This document shows positions 34,821 to 45,910 of a stretch of 64,000 nt of DNA, one piece after another. The notes beneath the pieces are model-generated. The model was not told the origin of the DNA. It ran no database searches and was given only the letters and a program-made list of their open reading frames with translations. This stretch comes from Mytilus californianus (taxonomy: Eukaryota > Mollusca > Bivalvia > Mytilida > Mytilidae). The stretch's first letter is position 1; each line of letters starts with the position of its first letter. The position numbers were made by a program, and so were the translations under genes. The stretch covers positions 10,527,501 to 10,591,500 of the forward strand of contig NW_026262690.1 in assembly GCF_021869535.1 (NCBI RefSeq). Reading direction: 5' to 3'.

Positions 34821-36199
34821 CTTTTTCAACCTCTGCCTCGATAATGACATGAAGTGGGATAATACTGAACAGGAACTCAATATGTTCATTCAACATGGCA
34901 ACGATGCCCATCCCACAATAAAATTTACTTATGAAATCTCTGACTCATAAATCACATATCTTGACACAGCTACGCAAACGAAGGATGGAATCATGTTTAC
35001 AGATCTGTATTGCAAATCCACAGACAACATCAATATCTTTCTCCTTTGAGTTGTCATCCTAAACATTGCACCAAGAGATTTCCCCACAGTCAGACTATCC
35101 AAATAAAACGGATTTGCTCCACCAATGAAACTGCAAAAGGAGATTACGGTAACTTAACAATCGGGGCTACAGAGGAAAAGACATTGATAGAGGTTTTTCT
35201 CGAGCTAACAACATCATCCGAGATGAACTTTTACAATATACAGAGAAAAAGTTCAACAAAAGAATGTCGTTTGTGCTGACTTACCATCCCAAAATTGACA
35301 AGTTGTCACGCCTTATCTGCGAAAATTGGAAAGAAATCGAAACACATTCTAAACTATCCAAGATGTTCCCCGAGCCACCCGTACTGGGTTTCGGTAGGCA
35401 CAAAAGCCTTAAAGACTTGCTGATGAAAACTGATTTATCCTCTAAATCAGGCCAATCGCTTATGAGCTCTTGCAACGGTTGTGGGAATAAACGATGTTTG
35501 ACTTGCAAGCAAATACTGAATATCCAGACTGTTAACAGTCACTCCACTGGTACGGAATACACCATATTTCGCAATGTAAATTGCAAGACTACAAATACAG
35601 TGTGTCTTTTACAGTGTAAACGTGGTAAAGAGTATATTGGTGAGTCAGAACAGCTGTTTCACAAACGTATGAACGGCCATCGTAGTGACTATGACTGCAA
35701 GCCAAACCTTCCTCAAGGTCAACAATTAATATCCCCTTGACACACTAAGGCATATCTCAGTCGACTTACTATTACCATCATAGACAACATCACTGTGAAA
35801 ATTCAGAAATGTACAGTAATGTTCAATATTAACTGGTACAATTTTTTGTAGATGAATATGTATGCAGTCTCTGTTGTAAATACTTAACCTATGTCATTTT
35901 TGAAATTTTAGAATTATATAAGCGTTGTTCAGTTTTTAATTATATATCGGGGGTAAAGGTTGTGTTAGTTAAATCAGAATAGATTTATATGATTCATTGT
36001 ACATAATAATATTCAAACTGATGAAGGATATTTGTTTTTCAAATATTTATTGATACTTATATTTATTGTTTCCTTTTCTAATATTGGTGTTGTTTGTACA
36101 GTTTTTAGGCGTATATATACTTTATTTATTGTGTAGAAAATAGTTTCTAATAACGATCCAGCGCCCTCGTATAAAAAGATCGTTGACTTATATCTAGAC
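34821..36199 (+). mobile_element. Penelope-like element 2 (RT end, GIY-YIG nuclease, 3' UTR)
   Basis: Begins inside the RT domain: NMFIQHGNDAHPTIKFTY then ITYLDT, FTDLYCKSTDNIN and KRICST in shifting frames (34840-35140), matching the region after the YxDD motif in Penelope RTs. The frame 35264-35740 is open. It has VLTYHPKIDKLSRLI, the linker CNGCGNKRCLTCKQI and the GIY-YIG core VCLLQCKRGKEYIGESEQLF with KRMNGHRSDY. The nuclease is C-terminal to the RT, as in canonical endonuclease-bearing Penelope elements. Similarity continues through ITIIDNITVK to about 35815. The 3' UTR then ends near 36199 in TATATCTAGAC. 5'-truncated at the hairpin element. Confidence 0.8.
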
Positions 36200-36354
36200 C
36201 TTATATGACTGCATCCTACATTAATTTGTAAGATCCTCTACGATAGATAATTCAGTTGATCTGTAATATTCCATCTTCATGCCTTATATACCATGTACTG
36301 TGTTACGACGCTAGATAAAAACTGACGAGGAAAGGTAACACCCGGCCACCGAAA

Positions 36355-36640
36355 GGTTGATTTTTGTCGAGCCTAGGTGGTAGAGTGGTCAAGCGCGTCG
36401 GGCATAGTGCAAGGTGATTTGGTACCACGATATCTCAGTAGCATGAGTTCGACTCCCGGCCAGGGAAGAACAAAAAAAATTGCTTCCTCAAATCTACAGA
36501 TCTAACATTGTTGGGCTGTGATTTAGACGAATTATGTATACAGAAATGTGTTTTCAGCCTTGTATCACCATCACTGGTGATCCGATGGATAAAATCTGTC
36601 ATAGAGTTGTCACTGGTTCAGACGTACTTATATATAAACA
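36355..36640 (+). repeat. tRNA-derived SINE candidate
   Basis: TAGGTGGTAGAGTGGTCAAG (36375 on) fits a tRNA A-box/D-arm, and GAGTTCGACTCCC (36445-36457) fits a B-box/T-arm, with a longer than normal interval between them. It is followed by an A run (36471-36479) and a unique body with GGCTGTGATTTAGACGAA and a CACCATCACTGGTGATCC hairpin. This is the layout of a tRNA-headed SINE. A functional tRNA is unlikely because the arms are not the right distance apart. Confidence 0.5.
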
Positions 36641-36733
36641 CATAAAGCTTTTTGTCGAAACACTATATCACTGAATTCAAGCTCAAATTAGACTGGTAGT
36701 AACATACGAGTTATACAAAGAAAACTCCATAAT
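36636..36733 (+). repeat. Segmental repeat S, left part
   Basis: Matches 48527-48626 (CACATAAAGCTTTT ... ACGAGTTATACAAAG ... AACTCCATA). The second half of the same repeat lies at 37962-38214, 1.2 kb away, while at 48.5 kb both halves are adjacent. Confidence 0.8.
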
Positions 36734-37961
36734 GATAATAAAATAAAAAAAAATAAATAAAAGTGCAAAGTTGGTCCAGTCGACACTAAAAATAAAAATA
36801 AAACCATTAGAAGTGACTTTTTTTTTTTTAAGAATTTATCAAAATACAAGAACAATGAAAAGAACACAGACCAGTATATTAACCTTCTATTAATATGAAC
36901 ATAAAAAATATCTTTTGATTCTGCATGTCCTCTAATGTAGATCCATGCATATGCACCAGGCAAATATATCAACCTCCCTGCATATACACTATATATATGT
37001 ATATTACCAGTCAGGAACCTCTTAGTGTATGTTACATGTTTATACTGTATATACAATTCAATTAAAAAAACTATTCTGTTATCATTTTCATGAAATTAAT
37101 TATTTTTCATTAAAAAGATATATTCATTAAACTGTTAAGCTTGGAAATAATATAATTATTTTATATTAGTGTAATAGACATGGTTGAGCAACATTAACTT
37201 ATAAATTGAAACAATGCACTAAAAAGGAAATATAGACATTAATGCGTGTGGAATGCGTAATTTTTCTTTTTGGGATCAATTTTTGTCTGTCAGCAGTGCC
37301 ATTCATGCGTCCGTAATCATTATCGCAAGAATCCGGATTTCGGTCATAGCGGGTCCGCTTCCGATGAAATCCCGACTCCGATCCGTAGTTCTTCAAAAAT
37401 ATACCCAATAATTTAAATGTCGGAGAAAACTTTACAAAAATAAACGATGTTTGATACGCTTTTTGGAAAGGAATATGACGTTTTTAATGCAATACATGGA
37501 TTACAAATTTACTTCAGGCTAATTTCATCAAGTTCAAATGAAGTAATAACTTATTTAACCGAAAGTTAGAATGATTTGATGTACTCTCTCGTGTAACAAG
37601 TACCGGCGAAAGTGGTTTTAAACAAATTGTTTTTATGAAAAAACATGCCACCAGCTTAAAAAATCCATGCTTTAACCTCTTTTTTGAAGTCATAAATCGT
37701 TTATGCCTTTAATTTATTTACATTGAAATTGCTGTTTCATCGACTTGGTAAAAATTAAATATTACCGATAACAAAGGCGGGTATCGTAAACCACAGATAT
37801 TATTTTTGTTCTGAGGATTTCGTAACAGTCGGCGGGAAAAATAAAAATAAAAGTAAAAAGCACTTCTTTTATTTCTATTCTGAAATCGGGAAATTGGAGT
37901 CGGCGGATCTCGTTAAACAGATAATAAAAAAAGTCTGGCCTAATAGTAACAAATTTGAGAC
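36734..37961. other. Insert or spacer within segmental repeat S
   Basis: Sequence present here but absent from the other copy of repeat S. A+T-rich, no motif-bearing frame, no inverted ends that I could find. Confidence 0.45.
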
Positions 37962-38214
37962 TTTTCCAACATTTGCCAGTTCTTATTTGTTAATATCTAC
38001 TCAAATAACAATGTTCTTACCTATATGTCTTATTTGTATCAGAGATTGTTCATTGAATATACATATAGCGGTCAAATTATCAATTATAATTGAGAATTTT
38101 GTCCCCCTCCCCCCCTTTTTTCTGCATGTTGGAAAAGGAGTGTGTTTTGGTAATAACCATACTTTTATATAAAGCATGAATCAACAAGGGCAATTTATGC
38201 ATCTCCAAGCTAGA
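37962..38214 (+). repeat. Segmental repeat S, right part
   Basis: Matches 48645-48893, from ACTTTTCCAACATTTGCC to CAATTTATGCATCTCC. The copies diverge abruptly after CCAGCTAG / CAAGCTAG. Confidence 0.8.
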
Positions 38215-39737
38215 CAACTTGCTAAACTGGTTGAAAATTGCATTTCAAGTGAGATTTTGGAATTCTTATATAAGTATATACCAATTTTCTTAGAAATAAT
38301 TGATACACTAAGACACCCAACAAAACATGAAAACTCATTAGATGATTTGACCAAAAGCTATATTTTTACTATAATCCAGTCAAATATACACTATTCTAGG
38401 ATAAAAACTGGTTTATGATATAAAATGTAATATATACTATTGAGTATATAAATTAACTATAAGAAAATATTTAAATTTAATTATAAATTTCACAAAACAT
38501 AATGTATTCACATTGAAACAAGGATTTTGAATTTTTAGATTTTTTATTTACAGGCTTTGAAATTTATAGCAAGTATAGAAAAAATAAATTCAAAAAATTG
38601 TTGCGTTTTCATTTGGTTTGCATTTTATTTTGCTCCTTTATTTTTGCTTTACTTGTTTGACTAGCTTGATTTGATATATAGCATTTTATGCCTTTTTTTT
38701 GCTTTTCTAGTTATGCGTTCTTTATATGTTGAGTAAATGCATGCTTTAGCTTACCATATTAATATATATACAGTTATTATATGTTATAATGTGCTTTATT
38801 TGCTTTTTTCCATTCTGCATTTTTCTTTCTGCTTTTTATATTTGTATGAAAAATGCATGCTTTAACTTATTTCATAGATAGCACAATGTATATAAATTTA
38901 AAAGATCTTGATGTGTATATATACAATTGGATGATGGTCGGTGTGCTTTTTTATACCTTAAAGACTCTACATTTCTTGAAAATATAAATTTGGATTGAAA
39001 TAAAACATGTACATTTTGTACATTCAATACTCACAAAGGGATAGAAATTTATATCTTTAGGTGAGCTTTAATAAATGAATATTTAGTTTTTGATCTCATT
39101 TATATTTAATTAGTAAATTGTGTATGCTTACCTAAATCTAGAGATGCAAAGTGACACTTCTCATGTTGTAGTTATGTGATATAAACATGAGACAAACTTG
39201 ACCAGATCAGATCAGAAAGCACAAAACAATGGACATTTTGTGGTAAGGTGCTTCTTGAGTGATCTCTTCTCTTTTGTCGAAATAATTATTTTCGTTATTT
39301 TATGTATAAATCTAATTCATTAACTATAAGTTTGTAAGAAAATGGTGTTTAAATATTGAGATGTACATGTAGTACAGATTATTATGCAGATCTGTACAAA
39401 ACTTAGTCTGGCCTTAATTTTATTAAAAAATAAAACTTTGAGTTATCTCCCCTAGAACAAAAATGTAAATCTGCATTAAGATGAGAAATATCTTAGTTTC
39501 ATATTATATGTTCTAAATGTGTTTCATTTTCTTTTGTTTTGGTTAATTTATGTATACATTTTTATTATAAAACATGGATTTCTGGTATTTGGCACATATA
39601 TGATATATTTTTCAGGAAGTAAAAAATTATGAAAGCTGTCCTGATGTCTTACATGAACTATTTTTTCTTTGGTTTTACAAATATCATACTTCACAGTTGT
39701 AGAACAATTATCATGATGGAGGGAAACATATTAAAAT
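38215..39737. other. Non-coding, possibly 5' region of the L1-like element
   Basis: T-rich sequence with no clear ORF1. The 80-codon frame at 38176-38418 begins inside repeat S and has no motif that I recognise. Confidence 0.4.
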
Positions 39738-40640
39738 AATGTTCTACAATTGTCAAGGACTTCATATGAGGGAAAAGCAGGAACATATTTATGATTATCT
39801 TCATTCAAAAGATTTAAACATATATTGTCTCCAAAGACACACACTTTATAGAACAAGATGAAGTTTTGATTAAAAATCAATGGAAAGGTCATTGCGTTTT
39901 TAATTCATTTGCTTTAAATAAACGAGAAGTTGCTATTCTGTTTAAAAATAATTTTGATTATAAAATACACAAAGTTAAAAAAGATGGGGATGGCAATCTT
40001 GTGGGATTGGATCTTAAAATTGAAGACAAGAGATTTACTCTGATAAATGTTTATGGGCCCAATGTTGATACTCCCTGCTTCTAAACCAGGTTCAACCCAC
40101 CATTTTTTTTCTTAAAATGTCCTGTACCAAGTCAGGAAAATGGCCATGGTTATATAATAGTTCGTTTCTGTGTGTGTTACATTTTAATGTTGTGTTTCTG
40201 TTGTGTCGTAGTTTTCCTCTTATGTTTGATGTGTTTCCCTCACTTTCAGTTTGTAACCCAGATTTGTTTTTTTCTCAATCGATTTAGGAATTTCGAAAAG
40301 CGGTATACTACTGTTGCCTTTATTTAGAGAAATATACCCTCATCTTAAACGATTTACATGGAGAAGGAAAAACCCTATTAAACAATCTAGAATAGATATC
40401 TTTTTGATTTTTAAAAGCCTTATAGATGACATTTGTGAAGTAAACATTGGTAATAGCTACAGGTCAGATCATTCACCAATAATTTTGACTTTAAAAATTA
40501 ATGCTTTTATAAAAGGCAGAGGCCTCTGGAAGTTTAATTACTCTCTCCTTCAAGATCCTGAATATGTAAAACTAATAAAACAACAAATTACTAACACAGT
40601 TGAGCAATATGCAGTGCCAGTGCATAGAGGGGATGCTTTA
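39738..40640 (+). pseudogene. L1-like ORF2, endonuclease half
   Basis: Pieces of the AP-type endonuclease of an L1/Tx1-like ORF2. MFYNCQGLHMREKQ near 39740 matches the N-terminal 'NCQGL' motif. The frame 39866-40084 has KREVAILFKNNF and FTLINVYGPNVDTP. The frame 40314-40620 has FTWRRKNPIKQSRIDIFLI and SYRSDHSPIIL, the latter holding the Ser-Asp-His catalytic motif. Repeat R (40075-40318) lies between, and about 70 codons expected there are missing. The protein continues logically at 44472, after the Naiad-like insertion. Confidence 0.75.
40075..40318 (+). repeat. Dispersed repeat R inserted in the L1-like endonuclease
   Basis: Runs from about CTAAACCAGGTTCAACCC to GTTGCCTTTATTT and contains CCTGTACCAAGTCAGGA, the hairpin-forming box common to several tails here. 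A diverged fragment lies at 23140-23312 on the opposite strand. Confidence 0.7.
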
Positions 40641-41701
40641 CATGGATATAGGAAGATGTGGTATGAGTGTCAATGAGATAACTCTCCATCCAAGTAACAA
40701 TTTATAAAAGTAAACCATTATAGGTCAAGGTACTGCCTTCAACACGGAGCATTGGCTCACACCGAACAGCAAGCTATAAAGGGCCCCAAAAAATTACTAG
40801 TGTAAAACCATTCAAACGGAAAAACCAACTGTCTAATCTATATAAAAACGAGAAACGAGAAACACGTATGAACTACATAAACAGACGACAACTACTGTAA
40901 TCAGATTCATGACTTAGGACAGGGGCAAACATTTGCAGCGGGATTAAACGTTTTAATGGTACCAAACCTTCTCCCTTTTGTGAAACAATAGTATAACATC
41001 ACAACATAGAAAAACACACTATAAAATATCAATTGGAAGGCTTAACTCAATCTAAAAACGTAAATTAACGCACAATGAACGAATAAATTTGATCTGTGAC
41101 ACCTGAATGCAAATACACAGTTAATAAAAAATTACAAGGGATAGATATTTAAAGTCAAAAGTAAATAAACAGGTTTAAACAAAGTTAAAGTATGATATCA
41201 CTGTGAAATGTCAATTAATTTTTAGAAAATTATCACTTTTGAAGAAACCTGCGTCATATTATTCACAGGTAAATGAAAATAATTTTGATGTTAAGTATAC
41301 TTCTTCTTCTGTGTGTATAAAATCTTCCGTTTAGGAATACCAAGAAATTTCTTTTATATCAATAAAACTAATCTAACACTTGGTACATATGGGGTGAATA
41401 TCAACAATAATACTATACAATTAGTGCTAGATAAAACTTACTGTACAGGTCCAAGAACAGCATCTAAGGAAAAATTAAATAATTTTGAAGTTCAAAGTAC
41501 GAAGAAGTGAAAATTTGTAGTAATACCAGATAATCAAAGCTGGTATATAGACAAGATCCATGTTAACATTAAAGAACAAAAAAACATTACAAATAGTATC
41601 AACAGGTCAAATTAAAAAGAAAGTACGATTTGAGAGTACTCGCAGTTACTGACAGCTAGTTAAAAGCCAAAACAATTAATAATAAAAAAGCATGCATCAG
41701 A

Positions 41702-41759
41702 GACTAAAATCAACTAAAATACATCCCAGGGATTTAGTATTTTAACGTCATGAACAGTC
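41702..41759 (-). promoter_or_regulatory. SECIS-like element, form 2
   Basis: Minus-strand 3' UTR, ~220 nt past the RT frame's end. 5' core ATGA at 41751-41748 and 3' core TGAT at 41712-41709 give the tandem G-A quartet. Helix II directly above is ten continuous pairs (two G-U): GTTAAAATAC with GTATTTTAGT. The AAA bulge (41735-41733) falls exactly 12 nt after ATGA, the usual spacing. A small UCC/GGA helix caps it. Helix I pairs GACT (41759-41756) with AGTC (41705-41702) below an internal loop. All parts of a form-2 SECIS are present. Found by eye, not by SECISearch or a folding program. Confidence 0.7.
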
Positions 41760-41978
41760 AAAGAAGACATGACTTGTGCAATGCCAAAAATAGATGTATC
41801 GACAGGTAGTAGGATAGTTAGGAGTGACTTCTTTATAGATAAAAATGAACGTGTGTGTGTCTCTATACATCCCGTTTGAAAAGAAAATACAAATTTAGTT
41901 ATGTTTTAATTTGCTAATGACAAAATCGATATAAGTGCAAATTTAAACTATATTCAGAGATCTAATTACAACATTGGT

Positions 41979-44470
41979 ACGCTAACCCTTACTAATAAGT
42001 TTGTTTAAAGGTTCGATGAGTTTACACGGATCACATAATGATTTCCGCGCTTCAAATACAATATTACCATAAAATTTAGGATGTGAAATACCATTTTTAA
42101 TAAGTTTTCTACAGGTAAAGCCAAATTTACTAATCAAATCTTTGTATCTATGAAAGAATTTAGTAAAAGTTTTAAGTAATTTATGGTAACGAAATCCCTG
42201 ACTTAATAATTTACCAGTGATGCATTGATTACGTTCGTTAAAATCTATGACATCACTACACACACGGGCATACCGAACGAGTTGGGATATATAAACACCG
42301 TATGATGGAGCCAAAGGCACATCGCCGTCTAAAAAAGAAAAATTAACAATAGGGAATGAAAAATCGTCTTTTTTGTCGTAAATTTTGGTATGGAGTGTCC
42401 CTTGAGAAATTGAAATGTCTAAATCTAGAAAAGGACAACTGCTGCTGTTTATGTAAGTTTTAGTTAAAGTAAGTTCTTTTGGGTAAATTTCGGTAGTATA
42501 TTTAGAGAACTCTGGATTATTTAACGAAAAAAAATCATCCAGATAACGGTAGGTATTGTTGAATGTATCAACAAAATGTAACAATGATGTGTCTCTACTA
42601 AGTTTAGTCATAAACCGAGATTCGTAGCAATACAGGAATAAATCTGCTATTAAAGGGGCTCAGTTAGTGCCCATAGGAATACCTACTACCTGACGATACA
42701 CTTTATCGCCGAAACGTACATATATGTTATCTAGGAGAACATTTAAAGCTTCAATCATATCCTCACATTCCAGTAAGTGTATCTAGCATACTTTCCTTTT
42801 TCGTCACAGAAAAAGGCTTTAAACGAGTTACAGCAAATAAATTTACAATGAGATTTTTCGAAAGACCATTTTATTAAATATGAAAATTTTTTCATTATTA
42901 GATTGTGTGGAAGTGTTGTGTAGAGAGTACAAAAATCATTACTGTCAACAGAACCAAAAGGACCATCAAAAGCATGTATTTTATCTAAAACCTCTAAAGA
43001 ATTTTTAACACTCCAAAAATAATTAATATCATTATTTTCATAAGCTTTATTACAAAAGTTAATAACCAGTTCTTTGATAGTAGTAAGGGAGGTAGTAAGA
43101 AGCACTGATATATTAGAAGTAGAACACTTACTAGATGCGTAGATGAAACGGAATTTAAATGGTTTTTTGTGTAATTTCGGTAACCAGTACATGGTAGGGA
43201 CTTTCAAATGTTCGGAAGAGGCTTTAAGCTGGGTAGTGGCAGTGATATGCTTGTTCACGATTTGACTCTCAGTGGTGCGTATGGACCTGAATGTAGAGGA
43301 ATTAATAATTTCGTTTTGAAGAACTTAAGTGTATTATATGCGTCATACCACCACTACATTATTGGCTGCCTTGTCTGCCGGTACGAACACAAACCGCTCT
43401 GCGAGTACTTGGAGTTTATTTTTTATTCTAGAAATGGGGATATCATGGACCCTATTATTAATTTCAGAATTGTTTTCAAAATGAGATATTCGAATATTAA
43501 CAGTATTCATAATTTTATTTAAATAACTGTCTAAAGAATTTTTAACCGATTTTTCACGTTTGCACCAATTTTTACAGTAGGCAGACATAGCGTCTTTAAT
43601 GACCTGACGACACTGTTTCCAATCTATTATAGATGGAGGACGGTATTTCGGTCCTTTCTTTGGAAAAGTTTTGACCTCACGGTCTTCGACGATGTTGATG
43701 TCTCCTGTAATAACATGACCATAGGGACCATATCTAAAACTAGATGTTTCACAGTCTCAAGTAGAAGGAACATTATTTTCTATATTTACGTCGGATGTAA
43801 CTGACGTATAATTAAAAATCAAACTTCTGCTCGGTTTTTTATAAGAATACGAAATAATGGGTGGTTCTATATTATAAAAATATGGAGGTATTTGGCTATA
43901 GACGGGAGAGTCATTGAATATGCTAGATAAGTTAATAAAATCAATACCTTTATTTATATATTTTAATTTAAGAAAATGTCGTTTATGATTTTCAGGTTTA
44001 TCGATACTAGGAAACAGCCTGTGCTGACAACAGGCTGTAATAATACGGGTGTATTCATAAAACGGGCTGAAAAATGAAATTTTATCACACTCCAGAAAAA
44101 TAGCATATAATTTACTTATTGGTATCTGACCCAGTTTGCATAATACTTGATGTTTGCCATTATTTTTCATTATAGATAACAGGTCAGCAAGTGTATAATT
44201 TATACGATTTTTAATATGTTGATTACGGTTTTTGCGTTTACCATGAGACCTATTATTTCTAAGTCATTTACCAACAATATTAATGACATCGATAGAAGTT
44301 TTTGATATGTTTTCCTGTCTTGATATTTTGTCATTGAGACCGAGAGGATAAGCTGTTTGAAGTCTTTTTATCCAAAATAATTCGCGAACTTCACGTGATT
44401 TTTCAAATTGCTTGTGTGATTCTCCTGGTTGTTTTTGAACGGTTTCGAGGGGTTGGTATTGATAATTTAG
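41979..44470 (-). pseudogene. Naiad-like retroelement protein with in-frame TGA codons
   Basis: Retrotransposition protein. N-terminal piece: VRELFWIKRLQTAYPLGLND, the end of a GIY-YIG nuclease region. Then FVPADKAANNVVVV, YWLPKLHKKPFKFRFI, FCTLYTTLPH (motif A), VVGIPMGTN-TGA-APLIADL (motif B), YRYLDDFFSLNN (motif C with both Asp) and YGVYISQLVRYARVC. TGA occurs at 44266-44264, 43759-43757, 43345-43343 and 42662-42660. The first three share one frame; the fourth is in frame after a single shift near 42775. The fourth stands where the copies at 25373 and 33546 have Cys. The second gives x-D-C. Two TAA (43336-43334, 43327-43325), a TAG at 41985-41983 and the frameshift show the copy itself is dead. 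Selenocysteine coding in the ancestor is inferred. Confidence 0.75.
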
Positions 44471-45346
44471 ATATCCAATTTGCAATTAATGACCAATTAT
44501 TTTTGGAGACCCTTCTCATTGAGATTAGAGGTATGACTATTTCATACTCAACATTTATAAAAAGAGAAAGGATAAAACAGGAAATCCAGCTGACTGATGA
44601 GATACAAAAACTAGAAAAAAAGGTAAGCACAGAGGACAATCTTGATGAAATAGAAGCCAAAAAATGTCAACTTAGAATTTTAAGACAGAAAAAGGGTTAA
44701 AGGTCAATATGTTAGGTCAAGAACTCAATGGATTGAAGAAGGAGGGAGGCCAACTAATTTCTTTTGTAATTTAGAAACACAAAATTTTGTCAATAAAACT
44801 ATTAAAAGACTAGTAATCGATGAAAATACTGTAGTAGAAAATCAAATAGAAATCTTAAAACAATCACAAATATTTTATGATAAACTTTACAAAAGACAAG
44901 AATGTCTTAAAAAAGTACATTTATCAAGGGAATTACCATTTTTGACATCTAAATTAAAAGATAACGAAAAAGAATCCTTAGAAGGTAACATTTCCTTTAC
45001 TGAATTAACTCAAGCTTTAATGAGGATGAAAAATAATAAAAGTCCTGGGTCAGACGGTTTTACTGCAGGATATAAGAAAGTATTTTGGATAGACATTGGA
45101 AAGTTTGTCTTGAGGTCAATAAATTATGCATATCAAATAGGGGGGATGTCTGTCACACAGAGGGAGGGAGTTATCACATGTATTCCAAAAGAAGGCAAGT
45201 CAAAACAGTTTATAAAGAATTGGCGTCCAATTACACTTTTGAACACATATAAACTAGCTTCTAGTTATACATCTGAGAGGATAAAGTCAGTTCTAAACAA
45301 AATTACTGACTCTGATCAAACAGGCTTTATCCCGAGTAGATTTATT

Positions 45347-45366
45347 GGGGGGGGGGGGGGGGGGGA
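45347..45366 (+). repeat. Run of 20 G
   Basis: Unbroken G20 in the L1-like RT, just after SRFIG, where a GEN.R motif is expected. It may be a real homopolymer expansion of a GG-rich codon pair, or an assembly artefact. Confidence 0.9.
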
Positions 45367-45910
45367 ACTGTAGACTTATATATGATATTTTACACTTTAC
45401 AGAAGAAAATGATATTCCTGGTATATTATAACTTATTGATCTTGAAAAGGCCTTTGACTCTATATCATGGGCATTTCTCTTTGAAACACTTAAGTATTTT
45501 TTTTTGTAGATAACATTATGAGCTGGATAAAATCATTTTACAATGACATTACATCTACTGTCACCTAGAATTGTTGTCTGTCAGACCTTTTCCGTGTGGA
45601 GAGAGGCTGTAGACAAGTGGATCCTTTGTCTCCTTACATGTTCTTGCTATGTGCAGAAATATTAGGCATTTTAGTAAGAAATAGTGATGAGATAAAGGGT
45701 ATTACGATAGATGATTCAGAGTATATCTTGTCTCAATATGCAGACGACACATCACTTATTTTAGATGGATCGCCTTCCTCACTGGATACATTCCTCCGTA
45801 TATTACAATTCTATGCTGAGATATCAGGACTTAAAATTAATTTAGACAAAACAAACGTGATATTGATAGGTAGTAAAAGACAGTCAAAACAAAATATGTG
45901 TAAAGTGGGG

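Larger units (their letters stand above)
40645..44470 (-). mobile_element. Naiad-like Penelope retroelement with SECIS, near full length
   Basis: A ~3.8-kb minus-strand element: truncated N-terminal nuclease region, RT, long 3' UTR (41980 to 40645). It lies between the endonuclease half and the RT half of one L1-like ORF2 (39738-40640 and 44472-47944), so it inserted into that element. The terminus CACATCTTCCTATAT at 40645 is shared with the copy at 30205. The nuclease remnant precedes the RT, the permuted order that defines the Naiad/Chlamys type of Penelope-like elements, rather than following it as at 34821-36199. No target duplication could be defined because the L1-like junction is eroded. 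Confidence 0.75.

Noticed and set aside
36360..36465. True tRNA gene
   Set aside because: A-box and B-box are too far apart and the acceptor and anticodon stems do not close; a SINE head fits better.
38176..38418. 80-codon frame as a possible small gene or L1-like ORF1
   Set aside because: It begins in a dispersed repeat, has no coiled coil or RNA-binding motif, and the second repeat copy does not keep the frame.
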